Assembly (NCBI GenBank): GCA_029204225.1
Contig: CM055093.1
Span: 2,954,887-3,018,886 of the forward strand
Origin: Diphasiastrum complanatum
Taxonomy: Eukaryota > Streptophyta > Lycopodiopsida > Lycopodiales > Lycopodiaceae
Direction: 5' to 3'
Length of the DNA: 64,000 nt
Below the pieces are notes generated by a model, which saw nothing but the letters and a program-made list of their open reading frames with translations, made no database searches and had not been told where the DNA came from. This document shows, piece by piece, positions 31,111-41,977 of this stretch (the stretch's first letter is position 1; each line of letters starts with the position of its first letter). The position numbers were made by a program, and so were the translations under genes.

Positions 31111-31682
31111 ATGGCCTCTTCCTCAGGATCCTCACGAGATTCAGGCTTGAGTTCATTTCTTAGTGAATTTGGGACTACTGAAAACCTGGACTACTTTCAC
31201 AACCTATTCAGGCCATATCTACATGTTTTCAGGACTGCACAACCGAATTTTGACGTTTTTTATCACATTATGTTAGATTCAGAGATATACTTAGTAAGCC
31301 TGTTTTCTCCATAGGTTCACTCCCGTACATGCATTATACTAATCTGGTTCATTTCTTCCTAGCTTTCAGACATAGATTGGATAGAATGTTCACCAAATTG
31401 TTTGATCTTTTCAAAAGCAGTTTACTGTGTCCTTATTACAACAAGAAATGTCGATTGGTTGAATATCAGAGTGGTTTCGTACTTTTTTTGTTAGTTCAGA
31501 TCCCAGATGATGATGAAATTTCTGTTGTTGACCCTCCTTTTGCATCATCCTCTGTTCAGTCAGCTATTAAGGATATTAGTCACTACTATCAAGCTTTTGC
31601 TTTTGATAAAACATCTTCTAGTCGAGAGATAGCTTCCTTTGCTAATGATGCTGGCTTAGTATTCCAAGAAAAAGCTATATGA
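31111..31682 (+). pseudogene. Unknown plus-strand ORF, two segments
   Basis: ATG 31111 opens MASSSGSSRDSGLSSFLSEF, then YFHNLFRPYLHVF, and closes at 31314. A second open segment (31329-31682) reads FRHRLDRMFTKLFDLFKSS, then DDDEISVVDPPFASSS. GTAAGC at 31291 and a CTTCCTAG before 31364 could be intron ends, but the phases do not fit well. The Ser-rich start recalls the gypsy accessory ORFs (MASSSSEDSG in G1), and an iterated-word region precedes it, so it may be a further diverged copy. The transposase-like gene begins on the other strand near 31677. Confidence 0.4.
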
Positions 31683-33487
31683 AGATAAATGATCTTTTCT
31701 ATTAATCTAACTTCTGCATGAAGAGTGCAAACATGCACATTTTTTAAGGGGATAGGCAACACAGGCTTCCAATTTGGATCTGCATATTCTCTAGTAATTC
31801 CTATACTCCTAGTTACATCTTTTGCCATTTTCATGCAGTACAAACAAGGGTGTTTTGATGTAGCACCGTGAGAGACATTATACATACATTTCAATGTTTT
31901 CAAATCACCTGCTAAGTGCCATTCAGCATTGAAGTCTCCAACTCCTGGAACATTGAGAAGTCCTCCATCCATATGGTCCTTGATGATCCTAGGATAAGAT
32001 GTCCTTGAGAATATCCATAATAATATATCATGATTCTCTTTTAGCACCTGTCCAAAAAAATTAATCAGACTTAATTTACAATGTATTAATACTATTCAAT
32101 GAATGTAATGTAATAATGAGGCTAGTTACATGAAATGCTGCCAACCACCATATATCATTTTTTGACTGGACACTGAATCTGAAATCTTCTTGGTTCTCTA
32201 TTTGTGATAGAGCACCATTCATGAGAGTTATACTAACCCTCTCCATCTTCTGCCCTTTCACAATTTCTAACTCATCTAACTTAAGTACTATGATTATTTT
32301 GCCATTCACCTTTTCATAGGTTATATCATAGAATGTGATGATGTATCTCAGCAAGTAATTTAGATCAACAAATAAACTGTTTGATGAATTATAGAATATC
32401 GATCTTCCATCAGTTTCATACACCTCCTCAATATGAAATGGAGTTCCAGTGATCTTATGCATACCTACGTTTAAGTATCCCTCTCTTTCTTCAAGTGATA
32501 TGTCCTAGGGATTGGGACTTTTCTAATTTGAACTTGCTTAAATGTTTCTCTAATTAGTTTAAATATTGCTGCATATGCTTCCCTGCTAATACCCGCAAAA
32601 TCACAAGCACCCTGAATATAGTCTTATTTAAAAAATTTTGAATGTTCACCATCAAAGACTCTGCTATTTTACACTTTACATTTGAAATCCTACTGTTCAT
32701 CATGATACGCTCAGTGGATTTGCAAGTCAATATTGTGCCCAATGACATTCCTAGTGAAGCATTGTCTTTAATATTCCGAGGAGCTACTAATGCAGATCTG
32801 CAAAAAAAACAAATAGTTAACAGAATATCACCATAGCTGAAATTAAATCCAAATGTCATTGAAAAACTTACAAAAATCAGAATATGCTTACTTGAATGCA
32901 CAGATTCTTCTATTTCGATAACCTCCTTTTGAAAGCGTTTGAATATCCTTGCAACTTTTTCGCTTTCGCGTCTTACTTTCAGCCTTCTTCTTTGCCAAAT
33001 GCACATCCTTCAATAATTGTAGGTTTTCAATACGAATAGACTGTAAGACTGATTGCATTTGCTCTAGTTCTGATTTAATATTGATTGTTATCTTCTGTAA
33101 TGATTTATTATTTTTTTTAAGTTGTTCATTTTCTTCTCTTTTCTGACAATAAGAGGATATTCGAATTAACTCACCTTCTAAAAAGTAAACTTTATTCATA
33201 TAAAGTTGTTTTCCATGGTTCTGCAATCTTTCACAATATCTTAGTAATCCACTATGTCCATTGCATATCCATGTAACTAAATGAGTTATTGACGAGAACG
33301 TGGGATGCGTCAAAGTGCTTGAATCTTGTGGATATAATGTTCTATCCACAAATCCAAGTTTTTTTTTCCTTCTGCCCTGTAACGAGAACGATCCTCAGCA
33401 GATATTTGAATTCCTTTGCCTCCTCTTCTCTGCAAAGGTGCCAAATCAATAGGGATATCCACATGTAGATGATACAATGTCATCATC
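31677..33487 (-). pseudogene. Transposase-like gene with two introns
   Basis: The minus-strand reading starts near 33487 (MMTLYHLHVDIPIDLAPLQ), shifts frame at an A9 run (33359-33367), then gives GFVDRTLYPQDSS and a coiled coil (about 33240-33000; EENEQLKKNNKSLQKI). GTAAGC at 32891 and TTTTTTTTGCAG ending at 32798 bound a 94-base intron, and the exons join in frame (ICAF to SALVAPRN). After a small shift near 32640 come VLKLDELEIVKGQ and NDIWWLAAFH. A second intron (32129-32048, GTAACT to GGACAG) also joins in phase. The last exon has FNAEWHLAGDLKTLKC, HPCLYC and VCTLHAEVRLIEK. This D, then CxxC, then LHxxxR order resembles uncharacterised transposase-like proteins; I cannot name the superfamily. 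Confidence 0.55.
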
Positions 33488-33727
33488 AGAAGAATAATAG
33501 AGTAATCAGTTGCATCAAAGTACTATGACCAGATTCTATGAAGCAAAGCAAAGTACTCATCTTTGATTATATTATATACTATGTACGATCAATCCAAACT
33601 CCATGCTTGTATGCTTGATTCAAATTTGGAAATGCCGCTCATTTTTTCATTCCAATAGGTAGTTGGCGCTCATATTTCCATTCCAAAGTGATGATGGCTT
33701 TCATAATTGGAGATGGCACCCATATTT
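33488..33727. other. AT-rich flank with short near-repeats
   Basis: The phrase GGCNCTCATATTTCCATTCC recurs with changes near 33628, 33664 and 33712. It may be the edge of the tandem repeat that follows. No gene is seen. Confidence 0.35.
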
Positions 33728-34053
33728 CCATTCTCGTGGAAGGAATGCATATGTAAACATTTTGCAATTTTTCCTGAATCGAATTTGGGGATATTCTAGA
33801 TCTAGTGAAAATATTGCCCTTTTCGTAACCAATGGAGGGAATATTTTTGAATTTAGTAAGTTATACTGTGAACTGTTAACAATTTTTAACTGTGAATATA
33901 GACACTATGGTTAGATCATTGGGAGTTGGGGAGGCCTTGGGAGTGGTGTGGGCAAGCAAATAAACAATATTGTTTTTTTTATTTTGATATTTTTCTATAT
34001 CCTACATGACATTCCTTAAAGGGTCTTTTTAATATTGAGAACTCCTCTAATGT
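33728..34053 (+). repeat. Tandem repeat unit 1 (326 bp)
   Basis: It starts CCATTCTCGTGGAAGGAATG and ends ACTCCTCTAATGT. It is roughly 88-90 percent identical by eye to the next unit, with small indels. The last 40 bases are the Helitron-like end motif also seen at 2757. Confidence 0.85.
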
Positions 34054-34388
34054 CCATTCTCGTGGAAGGAATGCATATGTAAACATTTTGCAATTTTTTC
34101 TGATTCGAATTTGGGGATGGCGGTCATATTCTAGCTCCAATGAAAATATTGCCCTTTCGTAACCAATGGAGGGAATATTTTTGAAATCAGTCAAGTTATA
34201 CTGCGAACTATTAACAGTTCTTAACTGTGACTGTAGATACTGTGGTTAGATCATTGGGAGTTGAGGATGCCTTGGGAGTGGTGTGGGCAAGCAAATAAAC
34301 AATATTGTTTTTTTTATTTTGATATTTTTCTATATCCTACATGGCATTCCTTAAAGGGTCTTTTTGATATTGAGAACTCCTCTAATGT
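34054..34388 (+). repeat. Tandem repeat unit 2 (335 bp)
   Basis: It follows unit 1 without a gap and has the same start and end. Its end abuts copia C1 pol sequence at 34389 (or 34387 if the element ends at CTAA). Confidence 0.85.
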
Positions 34389-36115
34389 CAGCTACTTGTT
34401 CTTCTGTGCTACAATGAACAACATGAATTTCACAACTCAACAGCCTCGCACGTATAAAGTGATACTGAATCTCAATGTGTTTAGTTCTCGCATGGAACAC
34501 TGGATTCTTTGCTAGCTGAATGCCACTCTAACTATCGCTATGTAATGTCGTGGAATTTTTCTGTTTCATGCCAACTTCTTCCAAGATTTGTCTCAACCAT
34601 ATAGCTTCTTGTGCTGCACTACACATTGCCTTATACTCTGCATCGGTGGTGGATAGAGCAATTGTACTTTGCTTTTTACTAGACCAGGAAAAACAATTAC
34701 CACAAAACTGGAATACATACCCTATGGTGGATCTACGATCATCATAGTCACCTCCCCAATCCGCATCCACATAGCCACACAACTCAGGTAAACCATCATG
34801 CTTCCTGTAAATCAAGCCATACTCTGAAGTGCCTTTCACATAACGCAAAATGCGTTTAGCTGCCTTCCAATGTGTTTCCATAGGTGCTGTCATAAACTGA
34901 CTTACAATGCCAACAACATAGCATATATCTGGTCTAGTCGTGGTAAGGTAAATCAAGCTCCCTACTAACTGCCTATACATCGTAGCATCAAATGACTGTG
35001 ATTCATCAAGCTTAGAAAGCTTTTTACCTGGTCCAATAGGAGTATTCACTAGTTTGCAATCCTGCAATCTAAACCTGTGCATCAACTCTTTGACATACTT
35101 CACCTGTGTTAAACCCACTTCGTGTCCTTTTTGCCACACCTCTACTCCAAGGCAATAATGCATCAGGTTGAGATCAGTCATCTCGAATTGTTCCATGAGA
35201 TCTTTCTTGATCATATCTATCATCTCTTGATTATTTCCCGTAATAATCAAGTCATCAACATAAAGAGCAATCAAAGCAACCATACCATCAAAGCATAAGA
35301 CATATAGATTCGGATCAGAATGTGTTCTCACCATCCCCTTTGAACGAAAGTAGGCATCAATCCTGCTATACCATGCACGTGGTGCCTGTTTAAGACCATA
35401 AAACGCTTTCTTCAAGCAACATACTTTATTTTCTTGTCCCTTCGCTACAAAGCCTTCAGGTTGATCCATGAACACCTCTTCTTCTAACTCACCATTTAGA
35501 AAAACAGATTTCACATCCATCTGATGCAAAGCCAACCAAAATGTGAAGCTAAAGGAACAAGTAGACGTAGAGTATTCCACTTACATACCGGCGCAAAGGT
35601 CTCCTCATAGTCGATGCCTTTACTTTGTGCATACCCTTTGATCACCTATCTTGCCTTGTGCTTTGCTATACTTCCATCTGCATGGTACTTAGTCTTGTAT
35701 ACCCATTTGCAACCAATGGGTTTCTTGCCAACTGGTGGTTCCACTAAGTCCCATGTGCTATGCTTAGCAATTGACTCCATCTCCTCTCCCATGGCCTTGA
35801 CCCAAATGTCATCATCCTTCGCTTCACCATAAGTTGAAGGTTCTTTGCTTTGAATAATGCTTGATAAGAGAGCATAATTTGCTTCATACCTTTCAGGTTG
35901 TGTCTTCTCTCTTATTGATCTTCGTAGCTCTCCCTGGCTAGATGATCCTGGAAAGTCATCCATGTTGCGGCTCTCCAACAATCTCTCAAACCACTTAGGG
36001 AGCTTCCTGTCAAGTGATCGGCTTCCTGGTGAAAATGTATCCCACGATACATCCTTCTCCTTGCGTTTGTCACCTACAATTTCAATCCTTCTTGCACCAA
36101 AAGGTTTGTCCCTAC
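34389..36115 (-). pseudogene. Ty1/copia C1 pol, C-terminal half (RT and RNase H)
   Basis: On the minus strand from 36115: a linker, WVKAMGEEMESIAKHSTWDL, CKWVYKTKYHADGSI, a stop where KARLV is usual, a frameshift near 35600, then QMDVKSVFLNGELEEEVFM, AFYGLKQAPRAWYSRI, the active site YVDD (ALYVDDLIITG), DADWGGDYDDRRSTIGY and SSKKQSTIALSTTDAEYKAM. RNase H continues in another frame to STEEQVAD, where the tandem repeat cuts it. The polypurine tract and 3' LTR are missing. Its 5' half is at 41978-43398, separated by the C3 insertion. Confidence 0.92.
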
Positions 36116-36768
36116 TGTGAAAAACTCAGATCCAAAAGATGCTAAAGTTTCATAAAGATCTTGGCCATGGAAGTTATGCACATCTAGATTGAAAAAATGA
36201 TAGAAATTGTGATGTTAAGCATACTAAACATCAACTAAACATCAAAATCTGATCATAAGCTTCCACAAACAGAAACTTGCTGTCCCTGTCCGTACTTCAG
36301 AGCCTACAACCTGCATTTCACACGTGTGAAGCCATAGCAACAAAGAAATCACAATTCTAGTGGCTAGAATGCAAGATATGAACAAAAAAGTGAGAGAGAA
36401 GAAGATGGATCTTCAAAGAGCATAACATTCATTCAATAGAATGAAAATGAGATGTGTACATACTCGTGGAGATGGCTATTTATAGCAGCCATAGTGCCTC
36501 TTGGCCACTTGTCTTATGATAGGCTAAAATTGGGGTCCAATAGGATTCACCCATATACCTAGAAATTTGGTCAAATAGGAATGCACCAAATTATGAGCCA
36601 ATAGAAGAGCTCCACACTCGACCTCCTCTAATTAATGTGACCTCAAAAGTAGTGTACACATACTTTGGGCCTCTACATACATGTATGAACCTATCTCTAA
36701 CTTTTATTTGGCCATAGGCCTACAAAATCTCAAGTTAGGAAAATACTACTAGTTGACAATTTTTCACA
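36116..36768 (-). repeat. C3 3' LTR
   Basis: It has terminal inverted TGTGAAAAA and TTTTTCACA. On the minus strand TATAAATAG (near 36475-36485) is a likely TATA box. The polypurine tract lies at 36769-36778 (CTCCCTCTTC on the plus strand). Confidence 0.95.
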
Positions 36769-39481
36769 CTCCCTCTTCAACTAGTTTTAGCATAGATTTA
36801 GAAAGTACACCAAGACTTGTTCTATGCTTGAAAAATAAGTCCTTTCCCAATGCTTTGGTAAAGATATCAGCCACACATTCCTTTGATGGGACATGTTCAA
36901 GCTTGATCTCTTTTGCCAACACTTGTTCTCTCACAAAATGGTAAGCCACCTCGATATGTTTGCTCCTTGCATGGAAAACCGGATTGCTTGCTAGACTTTG
37001 GGCTGAAAGGTTGTCACAAAAGATGATTGGACTCTCTGAAAAATCCAGCAAATGAAGCTCCATAATCATCCTCTTGATCCACACCATCTCCTTTGTGCAT
37101 GATGTCAAAGCTTTGTACTCGGCCTCACTAGAAGAAAGTGATATAGTTGCTTGTTTCTTCGACATCCATGAGATAGCTCCATCACCTATGAAAATAGCAT
37201 GTGCATTTATGGATTTTCTATCCATAAGGTCTCCTGCAAAATCTGAATCTGAAAAACCAAATAAGTTAGGTGATGAGCCTCTATAAACAATGCCAAAATC
37301 TTTTGTTCCCGAGATGTATCTCAAGATCCTCTTTCCTAGTTTCCAATGTTCTATGCTAGGATCTTGCATGAATTGGCTTAATCTACCAACACAATAAGAT
37401 AAATCAGGTCTTGTGATGGTTAGATATATAAGAGAACCTATTAGCTTCCTATAGAGAGTAATGTCCTCGAAGGATCTTTCATTACCTCTTATAGTTAGCT
37501 TTACATGTGATTCCATAGGTGTATCAATAGGATTTGCATCTACCATATGAAATCTATTGAGAATAGAAATAGCATACTTCTCTTGTGAAATAAAAGTGAT
37601 TTGAGAAGTTCTAATTACTTCTATTCCTAAGATATAGCTCAAAAGACCAAGATCATGCACTTCAAATTCCTTTTTTAGTGCTTTCTTGATATCTTCTATA
37701 TCTTCCTTGTTCCCTCCACTTAAAATAATGTCATCCACATAAATTAGAAGGATTGTAACATCATTAGCACTAATTCTAAAGTAAAGTGAATGATCATACT
37801 CACTCATAGTGAAGTTTTGAGAAAGTAGAAAAGAGTTAAGCCTAGCATACCAACTCCTTGGTGCTTGCTTAAGACCATACAAACTTTTTTGTAGAAAACA
37901 CACATGATTAGGCTTGCTATGAGAAACATAGCTCTCGGGTTGCTCCATGTAGACTTCCTCTTCAAGATCACCATTCAAGAAAGCATTAGAAATGTCTAAT
38001 TGCCAAAGATCCCATCCATAAAGAGTTGCAAGGGAAATGATTACTCTTATGCTCACCATCTTTGCCACGGGTGCAAAGGTTTCCTCATAGTCAATGCCAT
38101 GCTCTTGAGCATAACCTTTAGCCACCAACCTTGCCTTCAACTTGTTGATAGATCCATCTTGATTTGTCTTTACCTTGAAGATCCATTTGCATCCAATTGC
38201 ACTTTTGCCCTTTGGAAGCTCCACCAATCTCCATGTGTTGTTCTTTATAAGTGCTTCAAACTCAAGATCCATTGCTTGGATCCATTCCTCTTTTTGCCTT
38301 GCTTCATCTACACATGAAGGTACATCAAAAGAAGTTAGGAAAGCATAGTTGGATCCATCCACCACTTGCTTACCTTTGCCATCATAAGTGAGCCTTGAGG
38401 GTTTCACTTTATGCCTTGGAGTTCTCCTTGGAATTTGACTTGAAGAGGCTTCTTCAACATCCACATCCAATGTGTCATCAACTCCATTGTCATCAAGCAC
38501 ATTAGTTGCAACAACACCATCATCACTTGAAACAACTTTTGGAATGTTACTTTCATCAAAAATGACATCCCTACTTGTGAACACTTTCTTGATTGAAGGA
38601 ACATAAATCCTATATGCTTTGCTTACTTCACTATAACCAACAAAAATGCCCTTTCTTGAAGATGGATCCTCCTTAGTTCTATCATCAAGAGTAATGTTGA
38701 AGTAGCAAATGCATCCAAAAGTTCTTAGAAACTTGACATTAGGCTTCGTACCAAACAAAGCTTCAAAAGGGGTTTTTCCTTCCAATACAACACTTGGCCA
38801 TCTATTGCATAGGAAATTTGCACACAACAAAGCATCACTCCAAAAAGGTTTAGGAAGATTAGCATTCAATCTCATTGCCTTTGCACTCTCACACAAGGTT
38901 CTATTCTTCCTCTCGGCCACTCCATTTTGTTGTGGTGTTCTTGGACATGTGTACTCCCTCTTGATCCCATGCTCATCGCAAAAGGCTTTGAATTTGTTAG
39001 AAATGTATTCACCACCATTGTCGCTCCTCAAGCATTTGATTTTGGTTGTAAATTGAGTCTCAATAGCAACTTTGAACTTGACAAACACATCAAACACCTC
39101 ATCCTTGCTCTTTAGTAGATAAACCCAACAAAATCTACTAAAATCATCAATGAAAGTTACATACATCTTAGCACCTCCATTGCTAATTGTAGTAACACCA
39201 TGAATATCCGAATGCAAGAGAGAGAAAGGCATCTTAGATCTAGATATAGATCTAGTATATGGCAATCTATGTGATTTAGACAAAGCACATTCTTCACAAA
39301 CATGATTCAAGCAAGTAAGAGACTTGGGAAGTCCCCTTACTACCTCCTTTTTGGCTATTACCTCCAAGGCCTTGTAGTTGAGATGTCCCATCCTTTTATG
39401 CCATACCTCTTGAATTGACATTTGTTCATTTGCCATGCATCCAACTTGGTTAGCAACAACACATGCATCAAGCTTGAACAA
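36764..39481 (-). CDS. C3 pol: integrase, reverse transcriptase, RNase H (905 aa)
   Basis: The single open frame starts at LDACVVANQVG. Near residues 25-70 is the zinc domain (WHKRMGHLN, then HVCEECALSKSH). The integrase triad is complete: LLHSDIHGV, LRSDNGGEY and QQNGVAERKN. RT has QLDISNAFLNGDLEEEVYM, SLYGLKQAPRSWY and the active site YVDD (LIYVDDIILSG). RNase H has FSDSDFAGD, SLSSSEAEYKAL and FCDNLSAQSL, and it ends HIEVAYHFVREQ to KLVEEGV. The stop TGA (36764-36766) lies inside the LTR, so the frame runs through the polypurine tract. All catalytic residues look intact. It probably joins gag-protease in one polyprotein of about 1,300 residues when the T7 run is in frame. Confidence 0.95.
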   Translation of the reverse strand: MFKLDACVVANQVGCMANEQMSIQEVWHKRMGHLNYKALEVIAKKEVVRGLPKSLTCLNHVCEECALSKSHRLPYTRSISRSKMPFSLLHSDIHGVTTISNGGAKMYVTFIDDFSRFCWVYLLKSKDEVFDVFVKFKVAIETQFTTKIKCLRSDNGGEYISNKFKAFCDEHGIKREYTCPRTPQQNGVAERKNRTLCESAKAMRLNANLPKPFWSDALLCANFLCNRWPSVVLEGKTPFEALFGTKPNVKFLRTFGCICYFNITLDDRTKEDPSSRKGIFVGYSEVSKAYRIYVPSIKKVFTSRDVIFDESNIPKVVSSDDGVVATNVLDDNGVDDTLDVDVEEASSSQIPRRTPRHKVKPSRLTYDGKGKQVVDGSNYAFLTSFDVPSCVDEARQKEEWIQAMDLEFEALIKNNTWRLVELPKGKSAIGCKWIFKVKTNQDGSINKLKARLVAKGYAQEHGIDYEETFAPVAKMVSIRVIISLATLYGWDLWQLDISNAFLNGDLEEEVYMEQPESYVSHSKPNHVCFLQKSLYGLKQAPRSWYARLNSFLLSQNFTMSEYDHSLYFRISANDVTILLIYVDDIILSGGNKEDIEDIKKALKKEFEVHDLGLLSYILGIEVIRTSQITFISQEKYAISILNRFHMVDANPIDTPMESHVKLTIRGNERSFEDITLYRKLIGSLIYLTITRPDLSYCVGRLSQFMQDPSIEHWKLGKRILRYISGTKDFGIVYRGSSPNLFGFSDSDFAGDLMDRKSINAHAIFIGDGAISWMSKKQATISLSSSEAEYKALTSCTKEMVWIKRMIMELHLLDFSESPIIFCDNLSAQSLASNPVFHARSKHIEVAYHFVREQVLAKEIKLEHVPSKECVADIFTKALGKDLFFKHRTSLGVLSKSMLKLVEEGV

Positions 39482-39512
39482 TTTCCCTTGCCTTTTCCCT
39501 TTTGCAATGATA

Positions 39513-40715
39513 CTACACCCCTTTTTTTATCAAGCAAGCATCACCATCAAACTCAACTTTGAATCCTTTGTCAAGCATTTGGCTTACACTAAGTAAGTTC
39601 TTGGTAATGGATGGAATGAGCAAAACATCTTTCAATTCTATATTCCTATTTGTAGAAAGTGAAATAGGAATTGTGCCAATCCCCTTGATTGCACACTCAC
39701 CATCATTTGCGGTATAGATTACCTTCCTATCACCATCAAATGCCATTAAAGATGAAAAATACTCTTTATGATATGTCATATGAGAAGTGGCTCCACTATC
39801 AATCCACCAAGGATCAATGTCTCCATGATTAGCCAACAAGCAAGATGACATAACAAAAGCATCATTTGAAAGAAGCTCATCCCCACCCTCATCAATAGTT
39901 AGATTGGTTTGCTTTTCCCCTTGATCCCTCTTTTTCTTAAAACAATCACTAGCAAAATGCCCTTTGACTCCACAATAGAAACATTTTAGCTTAGATCTAT
40001 CCTTCTTTTTGCCAAAAGTAGAGTGCTCACCTTGGTCTTGCCCTTTAGACCAATTGCTTTTACCTTTGCCCTTGAACTTGCCTTTAGAGAACATTGCCTC
40101 CTCTTCTCCTCCTTGAGATGTAGAAGATGCTCCCACTCTTGCTTGCAACCTGAATTCTTCAGCCAACAAGACCTCTTGCAAGTCTCCAACACTTGGTAAA
40201 CATTTTTGGATAGCATAACTTTGAACAAGATTAGCATGATCATCCAACAAGCCATTGAGAATCACTTGAACAAGCTCCTCATTATTTATGCCATCATTAA
40301 TGCATGCTAACTCATCATTCAATGCTTTAACTCTCAAAACAAAAGCATGTCCACTCTCACTCTTCTTTTGCATACAAGAAAAGATTTGCCTTCTTAAAGT
40401 CAACACTCTAGAAGTAGACTTGGATTCATAAACCTTCTTCAAGGCTTCCCAAGCTTCACTAGATGATGTGCACTTACCAACCTCTTTGATAAGCTCATTT
40501 GTCACATTCATCTTGATCATGTGAAGGGCTTTCTTTGCCCTCTTGTCATACCTCAATTGTTCTTGAGGTGCCAAAGGTCTCTCCTCCACACCTACAACAA
40601 TATCCATCAACTCATTCATCTCAAGCAAAGACTCCATCCTTACTTTCCAAGTAGAATAGTTGAGGGAGGTAAGCCTATCATTGCTTTCCAACATGTAGCC
40701 TCCATTTGTAGCCAT
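39513..40715 (-). CDS. C3 gag and protease (400 aa)
   Basis: Residues 1-190 are the copia UBN2-type gag (YSTWKVRMESLLEMNELMD, MNVTNELIKEVGKC, LVQVILNGLLDDHANLVQ). The CCHC knuckle CFYCGVKGHFASDC is at 245-258. The protease active site WWIDSGATSHMT is at 303-314 (DSG 306-308), with NLLSVSQMLDKG near the end. The frame closes 30 bases before pol opens. Reading past the homopolymer TTTTTTT (39522-39528), GCSIIAKGKRQG links smoothly to pol. ATG 40713-40715 (MATNGGYMLESNDRL) is conserved in C7. Confidence 0.95.
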   Translation of the reverse strand: MATNGGYMLESNDRLTSLNYSTWKVRMESLLEMNELMDIVVGVEERPLAPQEQLRYDKRAKKALHMIKMNVTNELIKEVGKCTSSSEAWEALKKVYESKSTSRVLTLRRQIFSCMQKKSESGHAFVLRVKALNDELACINDGINNEELVQVILNGLLDDHANLVQSYAIQKCLPSVGDLQEVLLAEEFRLQARVGASSTSQGGEEEAMFSKGKFKGKGKSNWSKGQDQGEHSTFGKKKDRSKLKCFYCGVKGHFASDCFKKKRDQGEKQTNLTIDEGGDELLSNDAFVMSSCLLANHGDIDPWWIDSGATSHMTYHKEYFSSLMAFDGDRKVIYTANDGECAIKGIGTIPISLSTNRNIELKDVLLIPSITKNLLSVSQMLDKGFKVEFDGDACLIKKGV

Positions 40716-41324
40716 GTTGCAATGATTGATCTCTGATCTTTGACCTGTTCCAATGCACTAAGCACTCTCTTGAATCAACAAATGAAACACAAGAAGAAAT
40801 CACAAAGATTTGGAACCTAAAACCTTACTTTTTCTCTCTTTTCCTCACTTTTTCCTCAATTTTAGCCACTAGTTTTATGATTTCTTGATCAAACCAAGAC
40901 CAAACCTCAATATACTTGCTTTTCCCTCACTCCTAAGATTGAAATACACTCTTGAATCATTCAGCAAACTGAAAATCAGAGGGTTACATCAATTTTGAAG
41001 TTTTTGACATGAAGAAGCAAGAAATTGAATCAAAAAACTATATGCTAGAATGGAAAACTAATAGGATCTTGTTGGATCTTGCATCTCCCTCTTTCCAAAA
41101 CAATTTTTGTCTCCTTATTCTGATAAGTACAGAGGGAATTCGCCCTACTTCAATTGAAATGCATACAAATGATGTTTTGATCACAAAGATCCAATTTCTA
41201 CACATAAATCAACAAGATTTTTAGCTAGAAACTTGATTGGAATGCTACAAAAGCAAACTCGCCCACAAATCTCTTCTAAATCTGGCAAAACCTGCACATT
41301 TGGCCGCCTAATGCTCTGATACCA
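40716..41324 (-). other. C3 leader and initiator tRNA-Met primer site
   Basis: About 600 bases of untranslated leader end at GCTCTGATACCA (41313-41324), which is TGGTATCAGAGC on the minus strand and abuts the LTR. No gene lies in the leader. Confidence 0.85.
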
Positions 41325-41977
41325 TGTGAAAAACTCAGATCCAAAAGATGCTAAAGTTTCATAAAGATCTTGGCCATGGAAGTTATGCACATCTAGATTG
41401 AAAAAATGATAGAAATTGTGATGTTAAGCATACTAAACATCAACTAAACATCAAAATCTGATCATAAGCTTCCACAAACAGAAACTTGCTGTCCCTGTCC
41501 GTACTTCAGAGCCTACAACCTGCATTTCACACGTGTGAAGCCATAGCAACAAAGAAATCACAATTCTAGTGGCTAGAATGCAAGATATGAACAAAAAAGT
41601 GAGAGAGAAGAAGATGGATCTTCAAAGAGCATAACATTCATTCAATAGAATGAAAATGAGATGTGTACATACTCGTGGAGATGGCTATTTATAGCAGCCA
41701 TAGTGCCTCTTGGCCACTTGTCTTATGATAGGCTAAAATTGGGGTCCAATAGGATTCACCCATATACCTAGAAATTTGGTCAAATAGGAATGCACCAAAT
41801 TATGAGCCAATAGAAGAGCTCCACACTCGACCTCCTCTAATTAATGTGACCTCAAAAGTAGTGTACACATACTTTGGGCCTCTACATACATGTATGAACC
41901 TATCTCTAACTTTTATTTGGCCATAGGCCTACAAAATCTCAAGTTAGGAAAATACTACTAGTTGACAATTTTTCACA
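41325..41977 (-). repeat. C3 5' LTR
   Basis: 653 bp, identical by eye to 36116-36768. CCTAC follows at 41978. Confidence 0.95.

Larger units (their letters stand above)
36116..41977 (-). mobile_element. Full-length young Ty1/copia element C3
   Basis: 5,862 bp. The LTRs are 36116-36768 and 41325-41977, both 653 bp. Reading them side by side I find no difference. CCTAC lies directly outside both ends (36111-36115 and 41978-41982). Primer site, gag, protease, integrase, RT, RNase H and polypurine tract are all present. The only obvious lesion is a frame change between gag-protease and integrase at a T7 run. It interrupts copia C1. Identical LTRs mean a recent insertion. Confidence 0.97.

Noticed and set aside
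36753-39115. Several open frames on the plus strand inside C3 pol
   Set aside because: The 905-residue pol on the other strand explains the sequence. The plus-strand frames show no domain.
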